Shown in pieces: positions 32,686-42,884 of a stretch of 64,000 bases of DNA (positions are counted from its first letter, which is position 1; each line of letters opens with the position of its first letter). The notes beneath the pieces are model-generated. The model was not told the origin of the DNA. It saw only the letters and a program-made list of their open reading frames with translations, and made no database searches. Made by a program: the position numbers and the translations under genes. Origin of the DNA: Dendrobium chrysotoxum (lineage: Eukaryota; Streptophyta; Magnoliopsida; Asparagales; Orchidaceae); NCBI GenBank assembly GCA_019925795.1, contig CM034314.1, positions 36,511,774 through 36,575,773 of the forward strand. The letters run 5' to 3'.

Positions 32686-33217
32686 ATGGCTGGCTAATAA
32701 TTGAGTTTAGGACTTGCGATATGTGGTGATGCATGTTTTTCTAAAGTAGACTCTGGAACATGAAATGTTGAATATTATTTTTAATTACTCATTGTTCTTA
32801 ATTTAGTTCCTGCAATGTCCATACTCAAGTTTAACATATATTGTGATTCATTATCTTGACAGAGGAATAATAGAACAATTAGGATAATTGAAATAGAAAA
32901 CTTACATGCCTAGAAATAGGATGGATAGGATTTTGGAGTCTAAGGAGAAACAACAACTATAGTAGGGTGAGAACCTTACTTTATACTCTTACAAGCTCGA
33001 CAGAGATCTAAGAATTCATATGCTCTGAAAACAGCGCATCATTCACCATCATAGATTCATCATATTTTAATTTATTGAATTTCTCATTTAAGCATTTGCA
33101 GTAATTCTGTAGAAAGCAAATTCCATTTAGATTTGGTAGGATAAACTTTGCAATTTGAATAGACAATATTAGGAACATTTTAGGATAGAGAACTTCTCGT
33201 GGGATCAGTACTTTACT
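32686..33217. other. Unassigned DNA between LINE B and the copia gag fragment
   Basis: Either more LINE B ORF1 linker on the minus strand (NESQYMLNLSMDIAGTKLRT at about 32,790-32,850 looks coding-like) or pre-insertion copia DNA. The candidate 14-bp TSD at 32,672-32,685 argues for the second, the coding-like text for the first. Confidence 0.35.
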
Positions 33218-33785
33218 TTGAACTATATTTACTTGTGCGTATCATATAGACTCAACATAATTTCCATTTTTGCTAATCTTTATATTGCATGCAAAAGCTC
33301 TGTCATTAAGGAGCACATGGACAAAGAACAGATAAATAGGATCCTATGTTCTTTGTCACAAGAATGTGATCCAAAGATATCAACAATTTCTAAAGATCAA
33401 GATTTAACATCACATATAGTTGATCACCTACATGATTATCTAGTAGCCCATGAACAGAAAATTAGCCCTTCAAAAAGAGAGAAAAAATAACATGAAAAAG
33501 AAGATGAAGAATGTGGCACTCAAATGTCATAAAAGTAATGATAGTGATGTGTCACTATCCTGAAGTGATAATGAAGAGATGACATAACATATAAGACAAT
33601 TCGGAAGGATATTCTAGAAGAGCAACAACAAGAATATAGGCAAAGGGAACAATTTAAATTTTAAAATAAATCTAAAGCTAATATTTTGGGTGAGAAGAAA
33701 GAAACCCTAACATGTTTTTACTATGAAAAGCCTACCCACATCAAATTTGAATTTCCCATGGATAATGGTGAAAAAAAAGGCACAT
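33218..33785 (+). pseudogene. Ty1/copia gag, C-terminal part with knuckle remnant
   Basis: Plus-strand reading: MDKEQINRILCSLSQECDPK, then ISTISKDQDLTSHIVDHLHD, then YLVAHEQKIS. This is the UBN2-type copia gag segment (family form KILRSLP..W..KVTAI.EA.DL..L.L.EL.G.L..HE). A Ser/Asp-rich stretch follows across stops (SDVSLS..DNEEMT), then ILGEKKETLTCFYYEKPTHI, a knuckle in which the later cysteines are lost. It stops exactly at the Athila LTR (33,786). The integrase and RT of apparently the same element resume at 42,885, so the Athila element appears to be nested inside this copia copy. Confidence 0.75.
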
Positions 33786-35892
33786 TGTTAGTGAAAATTT
33801 TGTTATATTTTACACCACTCACTTTTTCTTTAAAGTTGCTTCACTAAAAGATTTTGTGTAGCAAATTTATGATAAAATATTTTAAAAAATGAAGAAAAAT
33901 ATCCAGCGCCGCAATGCTAGACTCTTGAGTGTTGTGACATTCAAGGCCAAAATCTGACTAAAGATAGAGAGCATAGCGCTACAGCATGCAACTTAGCAGC
34001 GTCAAATCGCCCACTATGTTGCCATGCTAACAAGGGTATCGCAACGCCAAATCGCTTGAGTGTCGTGGCGTAAATGTTAATTCAGCTAGTCTCAGGGTAC
34101 GACGCGTCGATTCAGGGACAGCAACGTAACGAAGAATTTTAACAATGCTAAATCTTTAGTTTAAAATGGGAGCATCGTAGTGCTGCCACTAGAAGCATCA
34201 TGACGCTTGTGACAGTTGAGTTCATAGCCGAATTTTTGTGGGGGGGGCTAGCCATTTGTACAGTTAATCTCAATCTTTGGCAAGATCTAGTGGAAGGGAG
34301 AAAGTTTGTGTAAGCAAACGAGAAGAGGAACTAGTGGCAAGGAGTCTATACTTGTGATTGCAAGACAATTTGGTTCTATCTATCCTTTTCTATTCTCTTT
34401 TATTTGTGTTTATTTGAAAATGTTTTCTCTGTCTATTTTAATTGCAATGACAAGCTAAATTTCATTTTGGACTTAAGATGTGTTGAGAATCATATCTACA
34501 TAGATTATATCTCCATCCCATGAATTTTGTACAATGTTTAAAATTGCGTAATCGGGTATTGAGGCGTTTTTCGTTCGTGAGCCGAGGTGTAAGCCTCAAG
34601 TCATTTTGAGGCGTAAGCCTCAAAAATAAAAAATTGATTAAACATAAAATGATAAATTACATTCACCAGAGTGCTATGTTTCTATGTTGGATTCTTTCTA
34701 TGACCTGATGCAGCTTTATTCATACTTCTGACCATCCTTTATAAGAAGAATATATTAGTGCAATATATCAAACCCCTAAACATAATGCTTCACTTATTTT
34801 AAAGATGATGAATATAATAAAATGCCGGGCAGCTGGGGGTACAAGGGGGCGCTACCCCCTGGCGGGGTTCTACTTGACCGGTCAAGTCACGAGGCCAAGG
34901 GGCAGCGCCCCCGGAACAAATTTTTATTGTAAGAGTAATTTTTATTGTAAGAATAATTTTTATTGTGAGGGGCAACTTCTATTCAGTACCCCTCAGTAGT
35001 AAGCCTCAAAACGATAAAAATAAGGTAATTTAAAATTATAAATAAACAACACCTCAGTCCTATAAGCGCAGCAAAAGCACAGTGAAAGCGTAGCAAAAGC
35101 AAGGGTGGGGGCCAAACCGAATAGATATATATTAGGTTAGGTTTTTTTTTTAATTTTAAGAGGCGGACGCCTCTAAAACATGAGGCAAGGCACATCTCAA
35201 GGCGCGCCTCAATGAACTTGAGGCGTACGCCTCAATGCCAGCTCTCATTAGGTAGGCTTTAAGGCTTAAAAGTTTAAAATTTTCCTGAGGCGTGCCTCTT
35301 ATTGCACAATTTTAAACCATGATTCTGTAATGTTGTTTCTAGTTCTTTGGTGCTTAATTTAAGTTGTGTATAGGCCTGACACAATGTTAAAACCTAGTGT
35401 GATCTATAACATTGATAAAGGAGTAGTGGAACAATTAAGGAAATTAGAATGATGATTCTTCCATATATAGATATATTTTGGATAGAACATTAGAATCTTT
35501 AAGGAGATAGTCTCACAGTAGTAAAGAGTGTCTTTGTTAAAATCTTCAATGAGCTCAACAAAGATAAGGAGTTACACATGCTCTGATTCACAACAACAAA
35601 TTAGAAGATCAATCTTTGTATACATGAATTCTTAACTATCATAAATTCAAGGTATATTAAATATAAAATTTTCATCTGATAATCTTAATTGTTCATTTAC
35701 GTTAGCACCACCTTCTAATCTTTGCAATAAGATAAATTAAGCAGTTCATAGAAATAGTAATAGAGTAATATTGAGATCATACTTATCCTCATAGGAATGA
35801 TACTAAACTTATATTTGTATTACTTAACACGTGCACTTGTGTAGTTTTCAGTGAAAACCTAAAATTGATATAGAGTGCTAGGGTTGGGATCA
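33786..35892 (+). repeat. 5' LTR of the Athila element (contains a hAT insertion)
   Basis: Starts tgttagtgaaaattttgtta and aligns with 42,561-42,884 (ttttaaaaaatgaagaaaa, aaatcg/ggtcgccca.., gcaacttagcaacg-type words). A CpG-rich tract of cagcgc/gcgcca words runs from about 33,905 to 34,200. It ends ggatca seven bases before the primer site. Without the hAT element and its target duplication it would be about 1.3 kb. Confidence 0.8.
34532..35321. mobile_element. Non-autonomous hAT element, 790 bp, in the Athila 5' LTR
   Basis: The terminal inverted repeats caatgtttaaaattgcg (left) and catggtttaaaattgtg (right end, reverse complement) agree at most positions. The 8-bp TSD differs at one base (attttgta at 34,524-34,531; attctgta at 35,322-35,329). 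gaggcg/cgcctc words are repeated just inside both ends. The interior (about 34,690-35,100) matches, in reverse orientation, the region upstream of the transposase in the 3.55-kb hAT element (48,400-48,790): a GC-rich block with gccgggcagc and gggggcgct, and the gcagcaaaagc repeats. There is no transposase frame. Confidence 0.8.
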
Positions 35893-35898
35893 AATTTT

Positions 35899-35911
35899 TG
35901 GCGCCGTTGTC
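35899..35911 (+). promoter_or_regulatory. Primer binding site, Athila/tRNA-Asp type
   Basis: tggcgccgttgtc matches the tggcgccgttgcc primer site typical of Athila-lineage elements, except for one base. It lies just downstream of the LTR end. Confidence 0.8.
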
Positions 35912-36269
35912 GATGATAGTAGATGTTATCTCTTTATTCACTTTATATTATTTGGAGAATTACTGATTTATTCTTATTTTGTTCATTTTGAACCTATTTT
36001 TTATTTTATGATTGTATGTTTTGTTGCACTATAAGTTGAAGCGGATCTATAAGTTATTTTAGTTAATTGTGATTATTAATGCAATTTAACTCTGTATTGT
36101 CACATTGTTCACTTATTACATAGTGTTGTGATTTTTAATTTTATGTAGTGTTTCTTGTTACATGCATAGTAGACACTAAATAGGATAACTGTTGTTTGAC
36201 CTACTGATTGAAAAAAATATTAAAAAAATTAGAAAAACTTTAAAATATTAAAGAAAGAATTAGAAATGG
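35912..36269 (+). other. Athila 5' leader
   Basis: AT-rich untranslated stretch between primer site and gag; no open frame. Confidence 0.55.
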
Positions 36270-37610
36270 AAAATCAAATTCATGAATAGGATCAGCGTAG
36301 ACCTTTAAGAAATTATGCTAACTCTCTAGTAGATGGCATTTACCAGAGCATTAGTAGACCCAACATTCAAGCCAATAAATTTGAACTTAAACCTTCAATT
36401 ATTCAAATTATACAGAACTCATAATTTGGGAGATCTCTTATAGAGGATCCAAACTTGGATATTACTAGTTCTTAAAATTTATATAACATTTAAGTATAAC
36501 GGAGTCTCTGATGACGCTGTTAGACTTTGATTATTCTCATTTTTCCTAAAAGGCAAAGCAAAAAATATAGTTAAATTCCTTACCCCTAGGCTCTATTACT
36601 ACTTCGAATGATTTGCTCACAAGTTCATAGCAAAATATTTCCCTCCATCTAAAACAGCTAACTTAGGAATGTCATTATATCATTTTACTCAAATAGATGA
36701 GGAGTCTCTTTATGAAGAATGAAAAAGATTTAACGAGTTACTTAGGAAATGCCCACATCATGCATTGTTATATTGTTTGATTATTCAGACCTTCTACAAT
36801 GCATTAGTAGGGTCCCTTGGGTCGATTATAGATGTTATTGCTAGATGTTCATTAATATCCAAGCCCTTTATGAAGAAGCGATAGCTACTAATAACTTCCA
36901 ATTGCCTTCAAATAGAGTCAATCATAAGAGAGTTGCCAGCATTTGAGTCAGATGCTTTATCTAATCTGACTGCTCAAGTAATTGTCATTAGGAAGTTTGA
37001 TCAACTTGGAGTTAGTTCAACTGGGGGTGCACCTATGCTAGTAGATGAGAGCCTCTATGGATCATCTAATGACCCTAATTCATCAGGAGTAGAATCTTTA
37101 AATGCCAGAAATAATAAGGTAGAATAACCTTTATTCTAATATATATAACTCTGGTTGGAAGAGTCAGCTTAATTTTTACTGTAATAATAATCTAAATGGG
37201 GTCAATAATAATTGGAATAGCAACCAAACAAATAATGCAGAGAATTAGAAGTAGCCTCAACAAAATTTTAGAAATCCTAGGCCTAATTTTTCTCAGGATT
37301 CAATGCTAATAATCAATATAAGGATAAGAAGCCTTCCTTAGAAGGCTTGGTGTTGCAGATGGGGACCCAACTCTAGAGCCAAACTGTTGCCATAAGAACC
37401 AATTAGGTCCATTGGCTAATTCACTTAATAATAGACCCCAAGGAACCCTTCCTAGCAATACTGAGATTAATCCCAAGAACAAGAGTAAAGAGCAGTATAA
37501 GGTCATTCAATTGAGGAGTGATAAGGAATTAGAAAAGATAGTGGAGGTAGTTAGGAATAATGATAAGTTTGAGAAAGAGAAGTTTGACGAAGAACTAGTT
37601 GAATCCAGCT
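36270..37610 (+). pseudogene. Athila gag remnant
   Basis: Translation with frame jumps gives RRPLRNYANSLVDGIYQSI, NIQANKFELKPSIIQIIQNS, SLIEDPNLDITSS and a decayed capsid (about 36,480-36,800; e.g. KMPTSC/YCLIIQTFYNAL-like). Then ALYEEAIATNNFQLPSNR, and from 36,933 a short open frame (PAFESDALSNLTAQV). This follows the Athila gag order (A..Y..P, I.ANNFELKPALI.M, EDPN.H). A later Gln/Asn-rich region runs to about 37,610. More than ten stops; inactive. Confidence 0.75.
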
Positions 37611-37929
37611 AACCTGTAGAATAACCTAAACCAGAGGAAAAAATAGAAAGCCTATAAAGAAGGTTCTAGAAAGACCACCATAACCATTTTCTCAAAAACT
37701 TTTGAAGAAAAACTTAGGCAATTCTTTAGATTTCTAGATATTTTTAAAAAATTGACCATCAATATTCCCTTTGCAAAAGCCTTAAGCAAATGCCTAGCTA
37801 TGTCAAGTTTATGAAGGATATCCTTAGTCCTTAGGAAAGAAAAGAAATTAGAAGACTTTGAGAACGTTACTGTCACTAAGGAGTGTAATGCAATTGTAAA
37901 CTCAAAAGTTAAAAGACCCTGATAATTTT

Positions 37930-38240
37930 ACTATTCTCTATGTTATAGGGGATAAATTTTATGAGAGAGCATTATGTGATGTGAGAGCAAGCATTAATCT
38001 TCTGCCCCTTTCCATCTTTAAGATTTGACTTTGGATAGATTCAACCTACCACTATTACCCTTTAGTTAGCAGATAGATCACTCAAACACCATAGGGGGAG
38101 TGATAGAGGATATGTTAGTAAAAGTTGAAAATTTTATCTTCTCTAATGATTTCATTGTATTAGATATAGAAGAAGATATGGAGATACCAATTATTTTGAT
38201 TAGACCTTTTTTAACCACTTAAAGGGAAATGATAGATGAG
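37930..38240 (+). pseudogene. Athila aspartic protease remnant
   Basis: GDKFYERALCDVRASINLLP (about 37,950-38,010) matches the active-site block of Athila proteases (family form FERALCDLGASINLMP); the usual DLGAS is read DVRAS here. After frame changes come ISLYI/VLDIEEDMEIPII-type residues near 38,160, where the family has VLDMEED.EIPIILGRPFLAT. It sits between gag and RT as expected. The stop-filled context shows it is dead. Confidence 0.75.
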
Positions 38241-38427
38241 CGGAAGGAATAGTTAACTATGAGAGTGCAGAATCAAGATATGACCTTTAATGTTTTGAAG
38301 TCTAGGCAGTTCCCCAAAGATTATATTAAAGATTAGTGTTATATAGTAGATTTGGTGGATGATTGTGTGGAGAATTTTATAGATGAGATGCTATTTGATT
38401 GCAAATTGAAGCATTCATTACTCGAGG

Positions 38428-39311
38428 ATGACAAAGGAAATTGAGAGAGATATTATTCATTTGTTAAATAATGTCCTTAGTGTTTTTAGGGAGAGATATG
38501 AGACATTAAACACATCATCTTTAGGTAAATCATTAAACCCATCTATCCATGAAGCACAAACTTTAGAGTTGAAAGCCTTGCCCGGCTATTTGAAGTATAC
38601 ATTTTTGGGAGATGGATCAATCTTATCTATTACTACATATGTTGATTCAAAAGAGGATCAAAAGGGTAAGTTCATTAAGATTCTTAGAACTTATAAGAAA
38701 GCATTTGGTTTTATGATAGTTAATATCAAAGAGATTAGTCCATCATTGTGCATATAAAAGATTTTGATGGAAGAAGACTTCCAATTAAAGGCTGACCCAC
38801 AAAAAAGAATAAACCCTACCATGAAGAAGATTGTGAATAAAAAAAAACTCAAATGGCTTGATATATGTATCAACTACCCTATTTTTGATAGTGCTTGGGT
38901 TAGTTGTATTCACTATGTGCCAAAGAAGAGGGGTTTGACAGTAGTGACCAATGAAAAGGAGAAATTAATTCCCTCTAGAATGATTATAGGATGGAGGATA
39001 TGTATTGAATATAAGAAGCTAAATAAGACCACTATGAAGGATCATTTTCCTTTGTCATTGACCAGATGCTTGATAGATTGACAGAATATCCATTCTATTA
39101 TTTCTTAGATGATTGCTCAAAGTATCATCAGAATCCTATAGCACCTGAGGATCAAGATAAAACCACATTAACTAGTGTATATGGTACATTTGCCTTTCGT
39201 AGGATGTATTTTGGATTGTGCATTGGTCCTACAACATTTCAGAGGGGTATGTTATCTATCTTTTCAAATTTGATTAAGGCATTGAAAACTTTATAGATGA
39301 TTTTTTTATAT
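38428..39311 (+). pseudogene. Athila reverse transcriptase, N-terminal part, interrupted by the RTE LINE
   Basis: PSIHEAQTLELKALPGYLKY with FLGDGSI, then KAFGFMIVNIKEISPSLCI, is the spacer before RT in Athila pol. LMEEDFQLKADPQKRINPTM, SAWVSCIHYVPKKRGLTVV, GWRICIEYKKLNKTTMKDHF, YYFLDDCSKYHQNPIAPEDQ and FAFRRMYFGLCIGPTTFQRG cover the fingers and palm. The frame jumps once near 39,066 and stops at 38,755 and 39,294. RT resumes after the RTE LINE at 41,821-41,900 with DSCLEHLDVILKT. The sequence breaks off before the thumb. The rest of pol is missing. Confidence 0.87.
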
Positions 39312-39329
39312 TAGACACTTCATTTGATT
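39312..39329. repeat. 18-bp target-site duplication, left copy, of RTE A
   Basis: tagacacttcatttgatt, exact match to 41,803-41,820. Confidence 0.95.
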
Positions 39330-41769
39330 GGAGGAGATTTAAATGGACATGTTGGTAGAGAGGTAGATGATTTTAAAAGCATTCATGGTGGCCATGGTTT
39401 TGGAACGACAAATGAAGGTGGTAAGTCTATTTTAGATTTTTGTTTAGCTTATGATTTTTTAATTGCTAATACCTTATTTAAGAAAAGGAATGAGCATCTC
39501 ATTACTTATAAAAATGGTTATAATACAACTCAGATTGATTATTTTCTTATAAGAAAATTAGATCGTTTAGATTGCAAAGATTATAAAGTTATTCCGAGTG
39601 AAAACTTATGTACCCAACATCGTTTATTAGTTTTGGACTTGAAGATAATGGGGAAGAAAATAAAAAATAAAGTAAAACGATTTCCTAGGATTAGATGGGG
39701 GCATTTAAAGAATATTAACAAAAATATTTTTGAGAGTAAGATTTTAGATCTTAAGATTTTGTCTGTGCATGAGGATGCTAATGTTATGTGGGAAAAAGTG
39801 GTTAGTTATATTAAGAATATTGCAAAAGATGTGCTTGGAGTTTCAAAAGGAAAAGCTCCTAATAGTAAAAATAGTTGGTGGTGGAATCCAAATGTGCAAG
39901 AAAAGATTAAAAATAAGAAGATTTGTTATAAAAATTGGTTTAATTGTAAAAATTCTGATAATTGGAAAATATATAAAGAGGCACGTAAGGAATCTAAGAA
40001 AGCAATATGCGATGCAAAGAGTTTAGCTTTTAGTGATTTATATAATAGATTAGATACTAAGGAGGGAGAAAGATATATGTATAAGCTAGCCAAACAAAGA
40101 GATAGGAGTAGTAAGGATTTAGTTCAAGTGAAGTGTATTAAGGATGAAGATCAAAAAGTACTTTTTTTTAGAAGATGATATTCAACAAAGGTGGATGAGA
40201 TATTTTGCTAAACTTTTTAATGAAGAATGTGAAAATAAAATTGACTGTAGTGATCTTAGCACCCTAAATGAAAATAAAGATTTATGTTTTTATCGGCGTA
40301 TTAGTAAAATCGAAGTTAGAGAGGCTTTGAAGAAAATGAAGGGTGGAAAAGCTGTTGGACCTGATGATATTCCAATAGAGGTGTGGAAATGCTTAGGAGA
40401 TGAAGGAATTTCTTGGCTTACTAAATTTTTTAATACTGTTTTGAAGACTAAAAAGATGCCAGATGAGTGGAGAATGAGTGTGTTAATCCCTATTTTAAAG
40501 AATAAAGGTGATGCACAAGATTGTGCGAATTATAGAGGAATTAAGTTAATGTGTCATACTTTAAAACTATGGGAACGAGTTATGGAGCATAGGTTGCGGC
40601 GTGATACTAATGTTTCTCAAAATCAATTTGGATTCATGCCGGGTAGGTCTACTATGGAAGCCATACATTTATTAAGAGGTTTGATGGAGAAATATAGAGA
40701 GAATAAGGAGGATTTACATATGATATTTATTGATTTAGAAAAAGCATATGATAAAGTTCCAAGAGAAGTGCTATGGAGAGTTCTTGAAAAGAAAAGAGTT
40801 AATAACGCTTATATTCAAATCATTAAAGATATGTATGCAGGAGCTATTACTTGTATTCAAACACAAGGTGGTTTGACCAAGTATTTCCCTATTTCGGTTG
40901 GATTACATCAAGGATCAGCCTTAAGCCCATATCTTTTTGCTTTAGTCATGGATGTTCTCACTAGACATTTGCAAGAGGATGTACCTTGGTGTATGCTTTT
41001 TGCTGATGATATTCTTCTTGTTGATAAGACTAGAGAGGGAGTTGAAGGTAAACTAGAATTGTGGAGGTCAACTTTAGAGTCTAAAGGTTTTCGCTTGAGT
41101 AGATCTAAAACGGAATATATGGAGTGTAATTTTAGTAATAATAGACCTAGTGAGGGCATTGTGACTTTGGCCGATCAAGTCATTAATAAGAGTACACGTT
41201 TTAGATATCTTGGATCTATTGTTCAGAGTGATGGTGATATAGATGGGGATATTATCAGCAGAATCCAAGTTGGATGGTTGAAGTGGAGGAATGCATCAGG
41301 CTTATTGTGTGATAGAAAAGTACCTCTCAAACTTAAGGGAAAATTCTATAAGATGGTGGTGAGACCTGCAATGCTTTATGGTGCCGAATGTTGGCCATTA
41401 AAAGAGAAGCATAATTCTAAGTTAAGTGTTGCAGAGATGAGGATGCTCAGGTGGATGAGTGGCTTTACCCTTAGAGATAGGATACGAAATGAGCATATTC
41501 GTGAAAAGGTTGGAGTAGCTCCAGTGGAAGATAAGATTAGAGAGAGTCGCCTTAGATGGTTTGGTCACGTAAAACGGCGGCCTCCCGATGACCCGGTTAG
41601 GAAAGTAGAGGTCTTAGATTTGACTTATGTTAAGAAAGGTAGAGGTAGACCTAAAAAGACTTGGTTAGAAAATATTAAAAATGATCTTTCTTTATTAGAT
41701 TTAAACGAGAATTTGACTTTTAACAGGACACAATGGAGAAAAAGGATTCATGTAGCCGACCCCATGTAG
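39330..41769 (+). pseudogene. RTE ORF: endonuclease (partial), reverse transcriptase, C-terminal region
   Basis: The endonuclease remnant begins GGDLNGHVGREVDDFKSIHG and has NTTQIDYFLIRK and CTQHRLLVLDLKI (the usual S-D-H is T-Q-H here). One frame change lies in an 8-T run at 40,162-40,169. After it, a 541-codon frame (40,144-41,769) is open to the stop: GGKAVGPDDIPIEVWK, NYRGIKLMCHTLKLWERVME, FGFMPGRSTMEAIHLLR, IFIDLEKAYDKVPREVLW, HQGSALSPYLFALVMDVL, and the catalytic FADD at 40,999-41,010. The C-terminal part is RLRWFGHVKRRPPDD and RGRPKKTWLENIKND. It would copy the element RNA at a nicked target. The truncated endonuclease makes this copy immobile on its own. Confidence 0.92.
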
Positions 41770-41802
41770 TGGGATAAAGGCTTGATGTTGTTGTTGTTGT
41801 TG
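39330..41802 (+). mobile_element. RTE A: 5'-truncated RTE-type LINE with long intact frame
   Basis: Starts within the endonuclease domain, carries the complete RT and C-terminal region, and ends shortly after the ORF in tagtgggataaaggcttgatg and a (TTG)n tail. These are hallmarks of plant RTE elements: very short 3' UTR and a simple-repeat tail instead of poly(A). A perfect 18-bp TSD flanks it. It is much less decayed than the Athila RT it interrupts, so it is clearly younger. Confidence 0.95.
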
Positions 41803-41820
41803 TAGACACTTCATTTGATT
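41803..41820. repeat. 18-bp target-site duplication, right copy, of RTE A
   Basis: Exact repeat of 39,312-39,329; Athila RT resumes here (DSCLEHLDVILKT). Confidence 0.95.
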
Positions 41821-41904
41821 CTTGTCTTGAGCACTTAGATGTGATTTTGAAAACTCCTAAACAACACTCAAGCACTGAACTAATTACCTTAGGATAAAAT
41901 GATT

Positions 41905-42560
41905 AAAGGTTTAGTAAGAATGAATCTTTTAGATTAATTTGAAGGCTTATTAAGCATGTACTTATGAAATTATAAAAGCTGCAATGAACCTTAGGTGATG
42001 ATAACATAGGTTACACAAGGGAGAGAAATAAACAGATATTCAAAATCATTAAGAAGTACTTTGTAAAAATATGAAAAGGAAAAAATAAGTAAAAAATGAA
42101 AAAAAAAAATGTAAGGTGAAAAGATAATTATAGAAATATCAAAAATTGGTACCTGAAAGTTTAAACTTCACTTGATTAATCTAAAAGTTGAAATTAAACT
42201 AAGGGGAATTAAAGGAATTATGGTACATAAGAAAGCTTATAATTTGACTCGAAGATTAAATAAATATGACGTTCTCCTAAACCCAAAATCATTAACCCTA
42301 GATAAGCAGCCAAAATTCTCAAATACGCATTTAAAAGTTAAACTTACAAGGAATATTGTTGAGATAAATTGTTAGATTGTCTGTTATAGATAGTATTAAT
42401 TAAGTCATTAATTATGAAGTATTACTATTAGCATCATTAAGTTAATATTTTCTTATTTTTAAAAATTCAAAAGTTACATTCTAGCCAAATAAGATAACAT
42501 ATTAATAAAGTGCATGTGGATTACTTGAGGACAAGTAATAAATTAAGTTTTAGGAGATTT
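41905..42560 (+). other. Athila 3' internal non-coding region and degenerate polypurine tract
   Basis: AT-rich; the words cttgaggacaagtaataaat (about 42,522-42,541) and taggagatt just before the 3' LTR resemble the ttgaggacaagcaa...gggggag signature of Athila 3' regions, with the G-run decayed. A short plus frame at 42,172-42,375 is not recognised. Confidence 0.6.
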
Positions 42561-42884
42561 TGTTAGTAGAATTTTTATATTTCACATCCACTTTTGCTTT
42601 AAAGTTGCCTCACTTAGGGATTTTGTACATGAAATTTCCATAAATGTTTTTTTAAAAAATGAAGAAAATCCATCGCCGTGGCGCCAGGCCCCGGAGTGTT
42701 GCGATAATCAAGGACAAAATCTCACTCGAGAGCTTGGCGCCGTAGTGTGCAACTTAGCAACGGAACAACGCTAGGTCGCCCATAATGTCGTTGTGCTAAT
42801 AAGGGCGTCACAGCGCTAATTTGCCTGAGTGCCACGACCTATAAGTTAATTCAGTTACTCTCAGGGAATGACACGTCGATTTAG
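42561..42884 (+). repeat. 3' LTR of the Athila element, truncated
   Basis: Starts tgttagtagaatttttata and aligns with the first part of 33,786-34,115, including the CpG-rich tract. It ends abruptly at about 42,884, where copia integrase sequence starts. Confidence 0.8.

Larger units (their letters stand above)
33786..42884 (+). mobile_element. Athila-type Ty3/gypsy element, decayed, with nested insertions
   Basis: 5' LTR (33,786-35,892), Asp-tRNA-type primer site, gag, protease and RT remnants, then a long non-coding stretch and a truncated 3' LTR (42,561-42,884), all on the plus strand. RNase H and integrase are absent. It received a hAT element in the 5' LTR (34,532-35,321) and an RTE LINE in the RT (39,330-41,802). 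The 3' LTR is cut off after about 324 bp, directly against copia integrase. A deletion therefore removed the rest of the LTR and some copia sequence, and no TSD can be checked. Confidence 0.85.

Noticed and set aside
34840..34920. GC-rich block as an organellar insertion or rRNA piece
   Set aside because: The same block recurs in the hAT element at 48,650-48,720 and is better explained as hAT interior.
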